Assembly: GCA_017960525.1 (NCBI GenBank)
Contig: JAGCZA010000028.1
Coordinates: 1-62,866, forward strand
DNA from: Prevotella sp.
GTDB taxonomy: Bacteria > Bacteroidota > Bacteroidia > Bacteroidales > Bacteroidaceae
Length of the DNA: 62,866 bases
Reading direction: 5' to 3'
The notes below the pieces were generated by a model. That model was not told the origin of the DNA. It searched no databases and saw nothing but the letters and a program-made list of their open reading frames with translations. This document shows positions 27,238-36,640 of this stretch, one piece after another. Each line of letters begins with the position of its first letter. Position 1 is the stretch's first letter. The position numbers were made by a program, and so were the translations under genes.

Positions 27238-29862
27238 ATGAAACGATTGAATATGATTCTGGTGGCGGTGCTGTTGAGTCTGGCTCCTGTCCTGTCGCGT
27301 CCGGCCTTGAATGGAACAGCCCGCGTGAAGCAGCCCGACGGCACCACGCTGACCATCCGCCTTGTGGGCGACGAATACTATAGCTACAACACCACCGACG
27401 ACGGATACTCGTTGGTGCGCAATGCCGAGGGATATTATGTCTATGCTCAGCTTGACAGCGACGGAAAACTGGCTCCCACCGACCTGGTGGCGCATGACGT
27501 GCAGGCACGCACAGCTCAGGATTTAGCCTACCTACAGACTGTGGGAAAACATCTCCGTGGAAAGATGTCCGATGCCTCGGCACAAGCCATGCGCCGCAAC
27601 CGCGTTGCACGCCAGCAGACCCTGAACGCACGCCGCGCCGCCAACTACAACTACAGTAAGTTCAAGGGGCTGGTCATCTTGGCGGAGTTCAACGACTGTC
27701 CGTTCCGCTACGACAACTACCATGACATTATGGAGAATATGATCAATCAGGACAACTATACGGGCACGGTTGAGACGAACATCCCCACTTCCAACATAAA
27801 GTGTACGGGCAGTATGCGCGACTACTATCGTGACAACTCCAGCGGTGTCTTCGTTCCCACCTTCGACGTGGTGGGGCCGGTGAAAGTCAATCGCAGCCAG
27901 TATTATCCACAACCCGAAGGCAAAAACGGCCCCGACAACTATACGCAGCTGATGATTGATGCCTGCACGGCTGCCGACTCGCAGGTGAACTTCAAGGATT
28001 ACGACGTGGACAAAGACGGGTATGTGGATATGATTTATTTCATTTTCTCCGGCCTTCCTTCCTACATTCAGGGCAACGACGAGCGCCTGCTCTGGCCCCA
28101 CCAGTATGACATCAGCTACGAGAGATACGTCAGGAAAGACGGGGTCTATCTGGGCCGCTATGCCTGCTCCACCGAATTGTTTGGCACAGGTGATTGGAGC
28201 GTTTTGGAGGGCATCGGCACTATGTGCCACGAATTTACCCACGTGCTGGGCCTGCCCGACTTTTACGACACGGGCAATATGTATCGCGAAGACGAATGCG
28301 TCGACCCAGGTGAATGGTCGCTGATGGCCAACGGGTCAGACTTCAACTATGGGCGCACGCCTTGCAACTTGTCGCTCTTCGAGCGCTATGCCCTCGGCTT
28401 TGCCTACCCCGAACTGCTCACCCAGGCCGGCGAATACACGATTGACCCCATACACACGGGCAACAGCGGCTATCGCATCAACACACCTCAGAGGAAGGAA
28501 TACTTCCTGCTGGAGAACAGGCAGAAGTCCAAGTGGGACGCGCAACTGCCGGGACACGGTATGCTCATCTTCCGCGTCGACTCTACCGATACAAATGTTT
28601 GGACTTGGTATAATGCCGTGAACGACAACCCTGACCATCCCTACTACGAGCTGATAAGGGCCAAAGGCGGTTCCACCGCGTCTGGGCGAGACCCATTCCC
28701 AGGTACTGGCAGGGTGACGAAAATCGACAACACAACATCGCCTGCCAACCTGCTGACGTGGGCTGGCTTACAGTCGTTCATAGGGTTACGCAACATCAAA
28801 GAATCGGCGGGCACTATCTCTTTCGAGGCTTTCGACGCTCTTGTGCTGCAAGAAATCATCCTGCCCGACAGCCTGACGCTGGCTGTGGGGGCCTCGTCGC
28901 AGCTCACGCCCACTCTGGAGCCTGACAATGTGGAGTCAGACATCACCTGGAGCAGCGACAACGAGGAGGTGGCCATCGTCAGCGAGACGGGCTTGGTCAC
29001 AGGATTAAAGGCCGGCAAGGCGAACATCACGGCCACGGGCGACCGCAATGTGACAGCCACTTGCGTGGTGACCGTCAGCGAAACCGATGTGATGGCCGAC
29101 ATCGCCCAATTCCTGGCACAGCCAGATGGTTCGCTGGTATGCCTTACCCTCGACAATGCCCAAGTGCTCTATGTCTACGGCGGCAATGTGTTCTTGCGCG
29201 ATGCGTCGGCATCCGTCATGCTTTCAGGCGTCACTCTCAACGTTGCCCGTGACAATCTGCTCAACGGTTTCATCTACGGAAAGCGCAGCACCTTGAACGA
29301 TATGCCGGTGATGGAATCCATCGACGGACTCACCAACGGCGATAACATCACGGCCACTGAGGGCGAAAGCGCCGTGCCGCGAGAAGTGACGATGGACGAA
29401 CTGGACGACGGCTGCTACGCCGACTTGGTGAAGGTGATGGGGGCTACGCTGGTGCGCGACGGCGGCGTCTGGGCCGTACTGGGTGACCGCCGCGTCAGGC
29501 TGTGGAACACGTTCCAAATCAAGTCGCCGAAGATTTCGCTGCCCTCAAACATTACGGGTAAATACTTCAACGTGACGGCCATCTATGCCACCAACATACT
29601 CAACGGCAATGTCATAAACGAACTCTGCCTCCTGAAGTCGCCAGAAGAAGGCACAGCGCCGATAGTGAAGATCAAGGGAGACGTGAACGGCGATGGCGTG
29701 GTCGACGTGTCGGACATTGCTTCGATTATCACGATTCTTGCACAGTTCCTATCCATCAAGGAAGCTGACGTGAACGACGACGGCGTCATCGACGTGGCTG
29801 ACATTGCCACCGTCATCAGTATTATGGCGGGCCATGCGGCAAGCAGACTTTTGGGGCTATGA
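27238..29862 (+). CDS. Secreted M6 family metalloprotease with BIG2 and dockerin-like domains
   Basis: 874 residues. Signal peptide (MKRLNMILVAVLLSLAPVLS), N-terminal pro-region (VKQPDGTTLTIRLVGDEYY, TTDDGYSLVRN), then the M6/immune inhibitor A-like catalytic domain (FKGLVILAEFNDCPF). The extended zinc motif HEFTHVLGLPD has zinc-binding H331 and H335, catalytic E332 and the downstream Asp. A bacterial Ig-like group 2 domain follows (about 540-620; SLTLAVGASSQLTPTLEPDN), then a beta domain of about 170 residues. The C terminus has two calcium-loop repeats (GDVNGDGVVDVSDI and ADVNDDGVIDVADI) of dockerin type. The stop overlaps the ATG of the glycosyltransferase gene by 4 bp. Confidence 0.93.
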   Translation: MKRLNMILVAVLLSLAPVLSRPALNGTARVKQPDGTTLTIRLVGDEYYSYNTTDDGYSLVRNAEGYYVYAQLDSDGKLAPTDLVAHDVQARTAQDLAYLQTVGKHLRGKMSDASAQAMRRNRVARQQTLNARRAANYNYSKFKGLVILAEFNDCPFRYDNYHDIMENMINQDNYTGTVETNIPTSNIKCTGSMRDYYRDNSSGVFVPTFDVVGPVKVNRSQYYPQPEGKNGPDNYTQLMIDACTAADSQVNFKDYDVDKDGYVDMIYFIFSGLPSYIQGNDERLLWPHQYDISYERYVRKDGVYLGRYACSTELFGTGDWSVLEGIGTMCHEFTHVLGLPDFYDTGNMYREDECVDPGEWSLMANGSDFNYGRTPCNLSLFERYALGFAYPELLTQAGEYTIDPIHTGNSGYRINTPQRKEYFLLENRQKSKWDAQLPGHGMLIFRVDSTDTNVWTWYNAVNDNPDHPYYELIRAKGGSTASGRDPFPGTGRVTKIDNTTSPANLLTWAGLQSFIGLRNIKESAGTISFEAFDALVLQEIILPDSLTLAVGASSQLTPTLEPDNVESDITWSSDNEEVAIVSETGLVTGLKAGKANITATGDRNVTATCVVTVSETDVMADIAQFLAQPDGSLVCLTLDNAQVLYVYGGNVFLRDASASVMLSGVTLNVARDNLLNGFIYGKRSTLNDMPVMESIDGLTNGDNITATEGESAVPREVTMDELDDGCYADLVKVMGATLVRDGGVWAVLGDRRVRLWNTFQIKSPKISLPSNITGKYFNVTAIYATNILNGNVINELCLLKSPEEGTAPIVKIKGDVNGDGVVDVSDIASIITILAQFLSIKEADVNDDGVIDVADIATVISIMAGHAASRLLGL

Positions 29863-30662
29863 CACGTTTTACGGTCATTACCATCACCTATAATGCCGCC
29901 GGCGTGCTGGGGCGCACACTCGACAGCGTGCTGCGGCAGGACTATCCGGATGTGGAGCACCTCATCGTGGATGGTGCCTCTACTGACGACACTTTGCACC
30001 TGGCAGAAGACTACAAGGCACGTTCCGACGCATCGGACGGTGGGCATACGGTCATCATCCACTCGGAGCCAGACCAAGGCATCTACGACGCTATGAACAA
30101 GGGACTCACCCAAGCCTCCGGCGACTATGTGGTGTTCATCAATGCGGGTGATTTCTTCCCCTCCGACAACACGCTCCAGCAGATAGCCCACCGCTGCCAC
30201 CTCAACGAGAAAGCCAGCGACCAACTGCCCGCCGTGCTTTATGGCAATACCGACATCGTCGATGGTCAGGGGAACTACCTCCATCCGCGTCGGCTGCAGC
30301 CGCCAGAGCGGCTCACTTGGCGCTCCTTCCAACAGGGGATGCTCGTCTGCCACCAGGCTTTCTACGCTCGTACCGACTTGGCCAAGAACGTGCAGTACGA
30401 CACCCGCTACCGCTTCTCGGCCGATGTGGATTGGTGCATCCGCGTAATGCGTGAGGCCGACCGCCTCGCGCTACCCCTCTGTAATATCGGTCAAGTGGTG
30501 GCCTGCTATACTGAGGAAGGCACCACCACCCGCAACCACCGTGCCTCGTTGCGCGAGCGTTACAGCATCATGGTTCGCCACTACGGCAACGTCACCACTT
30601 TCCTTATGCATTGCTGGTTCGTCCTCAGAGCTTGTTTTCTCTTTGGGCAGAAATGCAAATGA
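29859..30662 (+). CDS. Family 2 glycosyltransferase
   Basis: 267 residues of the GT-A fold. The nucleotide-sugar binding start is FTVITITYNAAGVLGRTLDS, followed by VEHLIVDGASTDDTL, SEPDQGIYDAMNKGL and the metal-binding stretch FINAGDFF in place of the usual DxD. CHQAFYARTDL and YRFSADVDWCIRV match the WcaA-like sugar transferases of surface polysaccharide synthesis. There is no signal peptide. The ATG overlaps the M6 protease stop (ATGA), suggesting coupling, although the two functions have no obvious link. A hairpin array follows the gene. Confidence 0.92.
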   Translation: MTRFTVITITYNAAGVLGRTLDSVLRQDYPDVEHLIVDGASTDDTLHLAEDYKARSDASDGGHTVIIHSEPDQGIYDAMNKGLTQASGDYVVFINAGDFFPSDNTLQQIAHRCHLNEKASDQLPAVLYGNTDIVDGQGNYLHPRRLQPPERLTWRSFQQGMLVCHQAFYARTDLAKNVQYDTRYRFSADVDWCIRVMREADRLALPLCNIGQVVACYTEEGTTTRNHRASLRERYSIMVRHYGNVTTFLMHCWFVLRACFLFGQKCK

Positions 30663-30733
30663 CAGTTATTGTCATTTCTTTCCCAAGACTTTAGACATTC
30701 GAGTGTCATACCGTCGCCGTAATATGTGTCTGA

Positions 30734-30799
30734 AAGTTTGGTTCGTCCAAACTATGACTTTGGTTCGTCCAAACTCCCACTTTGGTTCGTCCAAACTTT
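30734..30799 (+). repeat. Three-unit, 22-bp-period hairpin array (loop TTCGT)
   Basis: Three copies of TTTGGTTCGTCCAAA at a 22-bp period with spacers CTATGAC and CTCCCAC, ending CTTTC. It is the counterpart of the array at 3534-3595. Spacers and flanking AAAG/CTTTC are in the same orientation in both, but the loop here is TTCGT, the reverse complement of ACGAA. Confidence 0.85.
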
Positions 30800-30937
30800 C
30801 AACCTTACAGGTCGAAAGCTTTTCAAGGCTTTTCTGCATATTATCTTCTTTTTTCTCATTTTTTATTTGTTCTTTTGCAGCCAACTTTTCGAATAAGACG
30901 AAAACAATCATAGATAATAACAATTCTGCCCCCCCAA

Positions 30938-30959
30938 CCCCTCCCCTGCAAGGGAGGGG
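30938..30959. repeat. G/C-rich hairpin (CCCCTCCC / GGGAGGGG)
   Basis: A perfect 8-bp stem with the loop CTGCAA. It lies between the glycosyltransferase and the convergent DUF3943 gene and may act as a terminator or be a dispersed element; it lacks a T-run. The rest of 30663-31002, apart from the triple array, holds nothing I recognise. Confidence 0.6.
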
Positions 30960-31002
30960 AGCCTGACGTCATCAGTATGATGTCGGCGCAGGCCAGATTG
31001 CG

Positions 31003-32376
31003 TTAGAAGGTGTACTTGACGCCCAACTGCCACTCGTCGGCGTGGGCAGAAGTGTGGGGGTGGTAGCGGTGGTTGAAGTGGAAATGGGAGAAGCATCCAC
31101 GGCAGTCGAGGGAGAGGTGCGGCAATAGCTGCACTTCTGCCGATGGCTCGAACAGGAGCGTGATGGTATTGCCCGTCTCACCCTGTATAGAGGGTGGATC
31201 ATTCATAGTACGGCTGTGGTCGTCGGCATAGAAGCCGTCCCAGGTGAAGAGTTGCGACCAACTGACATCGGCCCCAACGTGAAGCCACTGGCCAATGACT
31301 GCCCTGCTGCGGAGCCTGGCACCATAGCCACTACCGAAACTGTAGCCTCGGGAGCCTTCGTGCTGGGTGAATGTCGGTACAGCCCCCATCAGGATGGCGT
31401 TCACGCAGAACTGCTGTTCCCAACGCGTGCGGTCACCCAAGCGGTAGGCCACGCCCGGCCCTATGGCTCCCACCTCCGAGTAGACGTATGGTTTGCGCTC
31501 ACGCTGTCCTTTAGGCAGGTCATAGTGGGTCAGTGAATAGCGGTAGTCGAAGTGATTGTACAAGCCGGCGGTGGCTTTATACAGCGGTTCGTCTACCAGT
31601 TGTTTGCCCAATAGTTGGCTGTTGATGGTTACCTGGCTGGCGATGGACTGGTGCTGGCCAAAGACGAGGGTGGCCGAGAGGTCGAAACAGTCGAAGAGGC
31701 CCGTGCGTTCCTCCACGTCGAGCGGGTCGCCGTATGCAGCCTCCCATAAGAGACTCGCCGTAGTCACCCTCCGCCCCGTGGTAGCACTGAAGGTACGCAC
31801 GCCGGCAGTAAGAGATGTCTGGAAAGGCGTGTCGTCGCAACCCTTCCAACGTTTTGCACCAAGTGCACCCAGTATGCGCGTGGTGGTACGATAGAGCGTC
31901 TCGCCGATGGTGATGCCTCCAACTGTAGTATAGACCATATCGTTGATGGACGGCTTTTCGGCTTCGCAGAGCATTTCCCACATCCAACTTCCGCCCAACG
32001 TATAGAGGCTGGAAGTGCCTGCCGACAAGCCATTTGCCCTGGCTATGGTGTAGAAAAGTGCCCCGTGAAGCGGGTGCTCGATGGTGTTGGTGTGGAAATA
32101 GTCTTGGTCCCACCACCAGTGGCGATGGGTCAGGTTCCGGCGGATATCGCTAAAGGTGATATGGCTGAAGGCATCGTCGCTTCGCAGTATGCGGTTGTGC
32201 GCCACCAGAGCAGCATTGACGGCGCTGATTTCCAAAGCGCTCACCACCATTTTCTTTCCTTTGGCGGAATGGAGCGTGTCGGCAGGAAGCGTATCAGCCT
32301 TTGCGATGGCAGCAACAAACCATAGTGCAAATGCAAAGGGCCAAAAGCCCATACACGTCATTTCCCCTCGTCTCAT
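31003..32376 (-). CDS. DUF3943 outer-envelope protein
   Basis: 457 residues with an N-terminal signal (FWPFAFALWFVAAIAKA). The DUF3943 core is seen at about 60-200: the WWWDQDYFHTNTIEHPLHGA stretch, then SLYTLGGSWMWEMLCEAEKP and DMVYTTVGGITIGETLYR. The C-terminal half alternates polar and aromatic residues and ends in an aromatic (QLGVKYTF), as for an outer-membrane beta-barrel. Function of the family is not known. It starts one base past the stop of the upstream helicase gene, so it is the last gene of the mrcA-helicase-DUF3943 unit. Confidence 0.88.
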   Translation of the reverse strand: MRRGEMTCMGFWPFAFALWFVAAIAKADTLPADTLHSAKGKKMVVSALEISAVNAALVAHNRILRSDDAFSHITFSDIRRNLTHRHWWWDQDYFHTNTIEHPLHGALFYTIARANGLSAGTSSLYTLGGSWMWEMLCEAEKPSINDMVYTTVGGITIGETLYRTTTRILGALGAKRWKGCDDTPFQTSLTAGVRTFSATTGRRVTTASLLWEAAYGDPLDVEERTGLFDCFDLSATLVFGQHQSIASQVTINSQLLGKQLVDEPLYKATAGLYNHFDYRYSLTHYDLPKGQRERKPYVYSEVGAIGPGVAYRLGDRTRWEQQFCVNAILMGAVPTFTQHEGSRGYSFGSGYGARLRSRAVIGQWLHVGADVSWSQLFTWDGFYADDHSRTMNDPPSIQGETGNTITLLFEPSAEVQLLPHLSLDCRGCFSHFHFNHRYHPHTSAHADEWQLGVKYTF

Positions 32377-32377
32377 C

Positions 32378-34162
32378 CTATCCCTTTTTCTTCCTGAGTT
32401 TCTTCAACCTATTGCGTGCATCAGGCGATTCGGGGTAGAGTTCCAAGGCCTTCTCGTAGTTTCGGATGGCCGCATCTACCATTTGCTCCTGCTCACATTC
32501 ACGCCCAAGCAGAGTATATTCAGCCGACAGGCGGCGGAGGGTCTTGTCTCGCTCGGCCTTCTCGGCTTTCAGGCGCTCTATCTCCTGCCGTTGGCGGTTG
32601 ATAACCTCCAACTTACTACGGATAAAACGACGTGCCACAGGTTTCTCAATATCATAGCGGCTATGGATGGCCAAGAAGAAATGGTCAAGACAGGCCTGGA
32701 AGTCGCCCATGTCGAAAGCCTTGACGGCATCGTGGTACTCACGGTCGGCCTTCCCCTCCTGCATAGCCTGGGCAATGAGTTGTTGGTCGTTGTAACGGCT
32801 GGCAAACTGCACCACCTCGGCACGGACGAAGATGTCCTGCTGGCGGATGGGGGCCACGAGGCTGATGCCCTGCAACGACGTGCAGCGCGAAAGTGCCACG
32901 TAGGTCTGTCCGCCAGCGAAAGCGCCGCCAGTAAAGTCGATGCGAACTTGCTGAAAGGTGAGGCCCTGACTCTTGTGCACGGTGATGGCCCACGCCAACC
33001 GCAGGGGAAACTGGGTGTAGGTGCCCAACTGCTCCTCCTCAATTTTCTGCTCCTTCTCGTTGAAGGTGTAGCGCATATTCTCCCAGACCTCGCGCTCCAC
33101 GTCGAAATCGCGCCCGTCTTCAGTGCTGACGGTGATGATGCTACCCTCCTCGTCAATCTCTGTGACGATGCCCAACGTACCATTCACCCAACGTTTGTCC
33201 CTGTCGTTCTTGACAAAGATAATCTGTGCGCCCACCTTCACTTGGAGTTCCATTGGGGTGGGCATCGATGTCTCAGGGAAGTCGCCCTTGATGACACCCA
33301 TAAAAACGGTTGGCTCCCCCGGCAACTCGGCCAGACGCTGCTCATTAATATAGTCGACGGTGTCGCGGCGGGTGGCCAGGGTTATTGTCAAAGGAGAAAT
33401 GACAGATGACAAATGAGAATTATGATTGCTTTTGCCCTCTCCCTCCTGCCTTGCAATGTAATCATATTTCTCATTTCTCATTTCTAATCTCTCATTTAAA
33501 TCTGTAAGATCCTGCGGCGTAGCCCTATTCTGGCGGATACGGTCGAGCAGAGCGATGAAGTTGTCGTCCTTCTGTCGGTAGACCTTGCGCAGTTCGATAC
33601 TGACGAGGCGCATCTGCTGCCATACCTTCGCATTAAAGAAATAGGCACTCTGGTAGAAAGGGCGGAGCAACTGGCGGTCTTCCTCCTTGAGCACCGGCTC
33701 CAACTGGTAGATGTCGCCCACCAGGAGCAATTGCTTGCCGCCGAAAGGCTCATTGCTGCGGGTATAAATGCGCAGCACGTGGTCGATGAAGTCGATGATG
33801 TCAGCCCTGACCATCGAAATCTCATCGATGATAATGAGTTCCAACTCGCGCAACAATTTACGCTGTGCGCTGGTGTACTTCAACGTTTCCTTGATGTGAC
33901 GGCGGTCGTAGCGCACATCATTGGGCAGCAAGGGGTGGAAGGGCAGTTTGAAAAAACTGTGCAACGTCTGTCCGCCAGCATTGATGGCGGCGATGCCCGT
34001 TGGTGCGAGCACCACGTTTTTCTTCTTCGTGTGCTCCACTACATAACGCAGGAAAGTGCTCTTGCCCGTGCCCGCCTTTCCCGTGAGGAAGAGCGAGCGC
34101 CGTGTGTATTGCACCAACTGCAGCGCGTCCTGCCACTCCTTGTTGTCAGTATCCAGTACCAT
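32378..34162 (-). CDS. PIF1-like DNA helicase with C-terminal TPR-like region
   Basis: 594 residues of superfamily 1B. Walker A is FLTGKAGTGKSTFLR, followed by VLAPTGIAAINAGGQTLHSF, the Walker B/DE motif IIIDEISMVRADI, QLLLVGDIYQLEPV, and the C-terminal motifs LRLAWAITVHKSQGLTF and TYVALSRCTSLQGI. The last 130 residues are charged helices and one TPR-like repeat (VDAAIRNYEKALELYPESPD). PIF1-type helicases unwind DNA with 5'-3' polarity. A Lys/Asn/Ser-rich insertion between LNERLEM and TITLATRR comes from low-complexity DNA (33394-33497). The start overlaps the end of the penicillin-binding protein gene by 17 bp. Confidence 0.92.
   Translation of the reverse strand: MVLDTDNKEWQDALQLVQYTRRSLFLTGKAGTGKSTFLRYVVEHTKKKNVVLAPTGIAAINAGGQTLHSFFKLPFHPLLPNDVRYDRRHIKETLKYTSAQRKLLRELELIIIDEISMVRADIIDFIDHVLRIYTRSNEPFGGKQLLLVGDIYQLEPVLKEEDRQLLRPFYQSAYFFNAKVWQQMRLVSIELRKVYRQKDDNFIALLDRIRQNRATPQDLTDLNERLEMRNEKYDYIARQEGEGKSNHNSHLSSVISPLTITLATRRDTVDYINEQRLAELPGEPTVFMGVIKGDFPETSMPTPMELQVKVGAQIIFVKNDRDKRWVNGTLGIVTEIDEEGSIITVSTEDGRDFDVEREVWENMRYTFNEKEQKIEEEQLGTYTQFPLRLAWAITVHKSQGLTFQQVRIDFTGGAFAGGQTYVALSRCTSLQGISLVAPIRQQDIFVRAEVVQFASRYNDQQLIAQAMQEGKADREYHDAVKAFDMGDFQACLDHFFLAIHSRYDIEKPVARRFIRSKLEVINRQRQEIERLKAEKAERDKTLRRLSAEYTLLGRECEQEQMVDAAIRNYEKALELYPESPDARNRLKKLRKKKG
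33466..33497. repeat. Heptamer repeat (ATTTCTC) inside the helicase gene
   Basis: About four and a half 7-bp units (ATTTCTC with variants) are embedded in the coding sequence, together with related ATGACAAATGAGAAT-type DNA at about 33400. The segment is translated into a linker not expected in this helicase family. Confidence 0.7.
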
Positions 34163-36614
34163 CGTCGGCAGGTTGCTCTTCTGTTGTTGCGGGTTCAGGG
34201 ATGACAGGCTCCGTCGGCTGTTCCTCGTTGTCTGTCACCACATCACTCACAGGAGCCTCTTCATAGAAGATGTCGAGGCTGTCCATACCAAGCGTATCTG
34301 GCTCTGCATAGTTGATACAGTCGTACATAGTGGAGAGGATGGCCTCGTTGGGCTTCGGCCCTGCAAACTTGGCGTGATAGTGACTGAAGCGCTTGTCGGA
34401 AAGCACCTTCTCGAGGAACCGTCCACAGATGGGCAAAGCCGTGCGGCTACCCTGTCCCAACTGGCCCGTGCGGAAGTGGATGGCACGATATTCGCCTCCC
34501 ACCCAAGCGCCGCACACCAGACGAGGACTGACACCCATAAACCAGGCGTCGCTATGATTGTTGGAAGTACCAGTCTTGCCGCCAAAGTCGGTATCGGAAA
34601 AAGGTCGGACATAGTTCCACAGGCTCATGCTCGTACCACCAGGCTCTCGCATACCAGCCATCAGCATCTGCTGCATGAGGAAAGCAGTATGGTACGTGAC
34701 AGCCTGCCTCATCTCGCTGGATGCTGTGTAGATTTCGTGGCCGTCGCGGTCAAGTATGCGCTCCACCAACTGTGGACGGTGCATACGGCCGTCGTTGGCT
34801 ATCACGGCGTAAGCGCCCACCAACTCCAACAGGCACACGTCGCTCGAACCCAATGCCAGAGCGGGTGTCTCGTCGAGTTTGCTGCGTATGCCCATCCGAC
34901 GGGCCGTACTGGCTATGCGGTTGATGCCCAACTCCTGCCCCAGTTTCACGGCCACAGAGTTGACGCTCTGGGCGAAGGCCCGCTTCAGCGTCATATTGGC
35001 CCCAGTGAAATAGCCGTTGGCATTCGACGGTGTCCACATCACCTCTTTCTTTTGTGAGGAGTTGTAAGCCTTGATGGCCACGTAGGTGTCTTGGCGGCGG
35101 TCGCAGGGAGCCAGACCCTGGTTCATGGCCTCAGTATAGACGAAGAGTTTGAAGGTAGAGCCCGGCTGGCGTTGGGCCGTTACCTTGTCGTACTTCCAAG
35201 TGTCGAAGTCAAGGTCACCCACCCAGGCGCGAACCAGTCCCGTCTGCGGCTCCAAAGCCACGAAGCCACAATGCATAAAGTGTTCCATATAGCGGATGGA
35301 GTCGAGGGTGGACATTTCCTTCTCTATCTTGCCGTTGTAACTGAACAGCCGGACGGGATGGGGTAGATTCAGGTAGTAGTTAATAGAGTCGGGCTGATTG
35401 GGGAAACGCTCCTCCAGGCGCTTGTAGAGAGGCAACCGGCGGGCAATGTTCTCGATGAAGTTAGGAATCTCACGATAGTGTTCGTCCTGCCAAGGGTTCA
35501 TACCAGCCCAGTGGTCGTTGAACTTCTTCTGCAACTGCTCCATCTGCTTCCAAGCCGCCTCCTCGGCATAGTGTTGCATGTGGGAGTTGATGGAGGAGTA
35601 TATCTTCAAGCCATCGGTATAGATGTCATAGCCATTCTCTTTGCACCAGTCGCGCAGGAAATCCCTCACGGCCTCGCGGAAATAGTTGGCCTCGCCGTCG
35701 TAGGCATTCTCCACGCTGTACTCCAGTTTGATAGGCATAGCGGAGAGCGTGTCGTATTGCTGGCGTGTCAAATGATTGTGCAGTAACATATTGTTGAGTA
35801 CAATATTGCGGCGCACCATACTGTTTTCGGGATGCAGACGGGGATTATAGAAAGTGGTGGCCTTGAGCATGCCTACGAGCACGGCAGCCTGTTCGGGCTT
35901 CAGGTCACGCGGGCTGACGCCAAAGTAGGTCTTGCTGGCCGTCTTGATGCCGTATGAATTGGAGCCGAAATCCACCGTATTGGCATACATAGTAAGTATC
36001 TCCTCCTTGGTGAAGTTGGCTTCCAACTTGACAGCCGTAATCCATTCTTTCGTTTTCATAATGAGCATCTTCAGACCGGGAATGTTGCCCAGATAACCTG
36101 TGGAATACTCTGTCCTGACGCGGAAGAGGTTCTTGGCCAACTGCTGCGTAATGGTCGATGCGCCACGCGCCTCGTCGTGCAACACATAGTCTTTAAGGGC
36201 GGCGGCAAAGGCTGGGAAATCGATACCGAAATGGCGGAAGAAACGCTCATCTTCCGTGTCGATAAGCGCATGCCAGAAGCAGACGTTCACTTCGTCGTAC
36301 TTTACGGGCGTACGGTTCTCGCTGAAATATTTCCCCAACATCACGCTATCGGCGGTGTACACCTCAGAGGCTTGGGCCGGACGGGTGTTGAGGATGGTGT
36401 TCATACTGGGCGACTTGCCGAAAAGACCCAGGAAATCGATGTCGACTGCCCCCAAGTAGAGCAGGAAAGCCACAATGAGCGAGGCTATCGCCGAGAGGCA
36501 CTTCACATACCACGGGCGACCCTTGTAGAGGGAGGCATACCAGCCAGCCATCCGCTCTATAGCATGCCAGGCTATCCCAACTATCTTTTTCAATAATTCC
36601 AATATCTTCGTCAT
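34146..36614 (-). CDS. mrcA: Class A penicillin-binding protein (PBP1A-type, glycosyltransferase/transpeptidase)
   Basis: 822 residues. A single N-terminal membrane helix (LSAIASLIVAFLLYLGAV) anchors it in the inner membrane. The GT51 glycosyltransferase domain (about 95-280) shows DTEDERFFRHFGID with the catalytic Glu, ARGASTITQQLAKNLF and KEEILTMYANTVDFG. The transpeptidase domain has the SxxK motif in PGSTFKLF, SVN in AQSVNSVA and KTG in GKTGTSNNHSDAWF. It polymerises and crosslinks peptidoglycan. It ends in a Pro/Glu/Thr-rich tail. It leads an operon with the helicase (17-bp overlap) and DUF3943 genes, from a promoter inside the 150-bp repeat. Confidence 0.96.
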   Translation of the reverse strand: MTKILELLKKIVGIAWHAIERMAGWYASLYKGRPWYVKCLSAIASLIVAFLLYLGAVDIDFLGLFGKSPSMNTILNTRPAQASEVYTADSVMLGKYFSENRTPVKYDEVNVCFWHALIDTEDERFFRHFGIDFPAFAAALKDYVLHDEARGASTITQQLAKNLFRVRTEYSTGYLGNIPGLKMLIMKTKEWITAVKLEANFTKEEILTMYANTVDFGSNSYGIKTASKTYFGVSPRDLKPEQAAVLVGMLKATTFYNPRLHPENSMVRRNIVLNNMLLHNHLTRQQYDTLSAMPIKLEYSVENAYDGEANYFREAVRDFLRDWCKENGYDIYTDGLKIYSSINSHMQHYAEEAAWKQMEQLQKKFNDHWAGMNPWQDEHYREIPNFIENIARRLPLYKRLEERFPNQPDSINYYLNLPHPVRLFSYNGKIEKEMSTLDSIRYMEHFMHCGFVALEPQTGLVRAWVGDLDFDTWKYDKVTAQRQPGSTFKLFVYTEAMNQGLAPCDRRQDTYVAIKAYNSSQKKEVMWTPSNANGYFTGANMTLKRAFAQSVNSVAVKLGQELGINRIASTARRMGIRSKLDETPALALGSSDVCLLELVGAYAVIANDGRMHRPQLVERILDRDGHEIYTASSEMRQAVTYHTAFLMQQMLMAGMREPGGTSMSLWNYVRPFSDTDFGGKTGTSNNHSDAWFMGVSPRLVCGAWVGGEYRAIHFRTGQLGQGSRTALPICGRFLEKVLSDKRFSHYHAKFAGPKPNEAILSTMYDCINYAEPDTLGMDSLDIFYEEAPVSDVVTDNEEQPTEPVIPEPATTEEQPADDGTGY

Positions 36615-36640
36615 CTAAACAACAGTTTTGCAAAACGACT

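Noticed and set aside
30672-30923. 83-codon minus-strand ORF over the second hairpin array
   Set aside because: It is translated repeat and A+T-rich DNA with no conserved feature.
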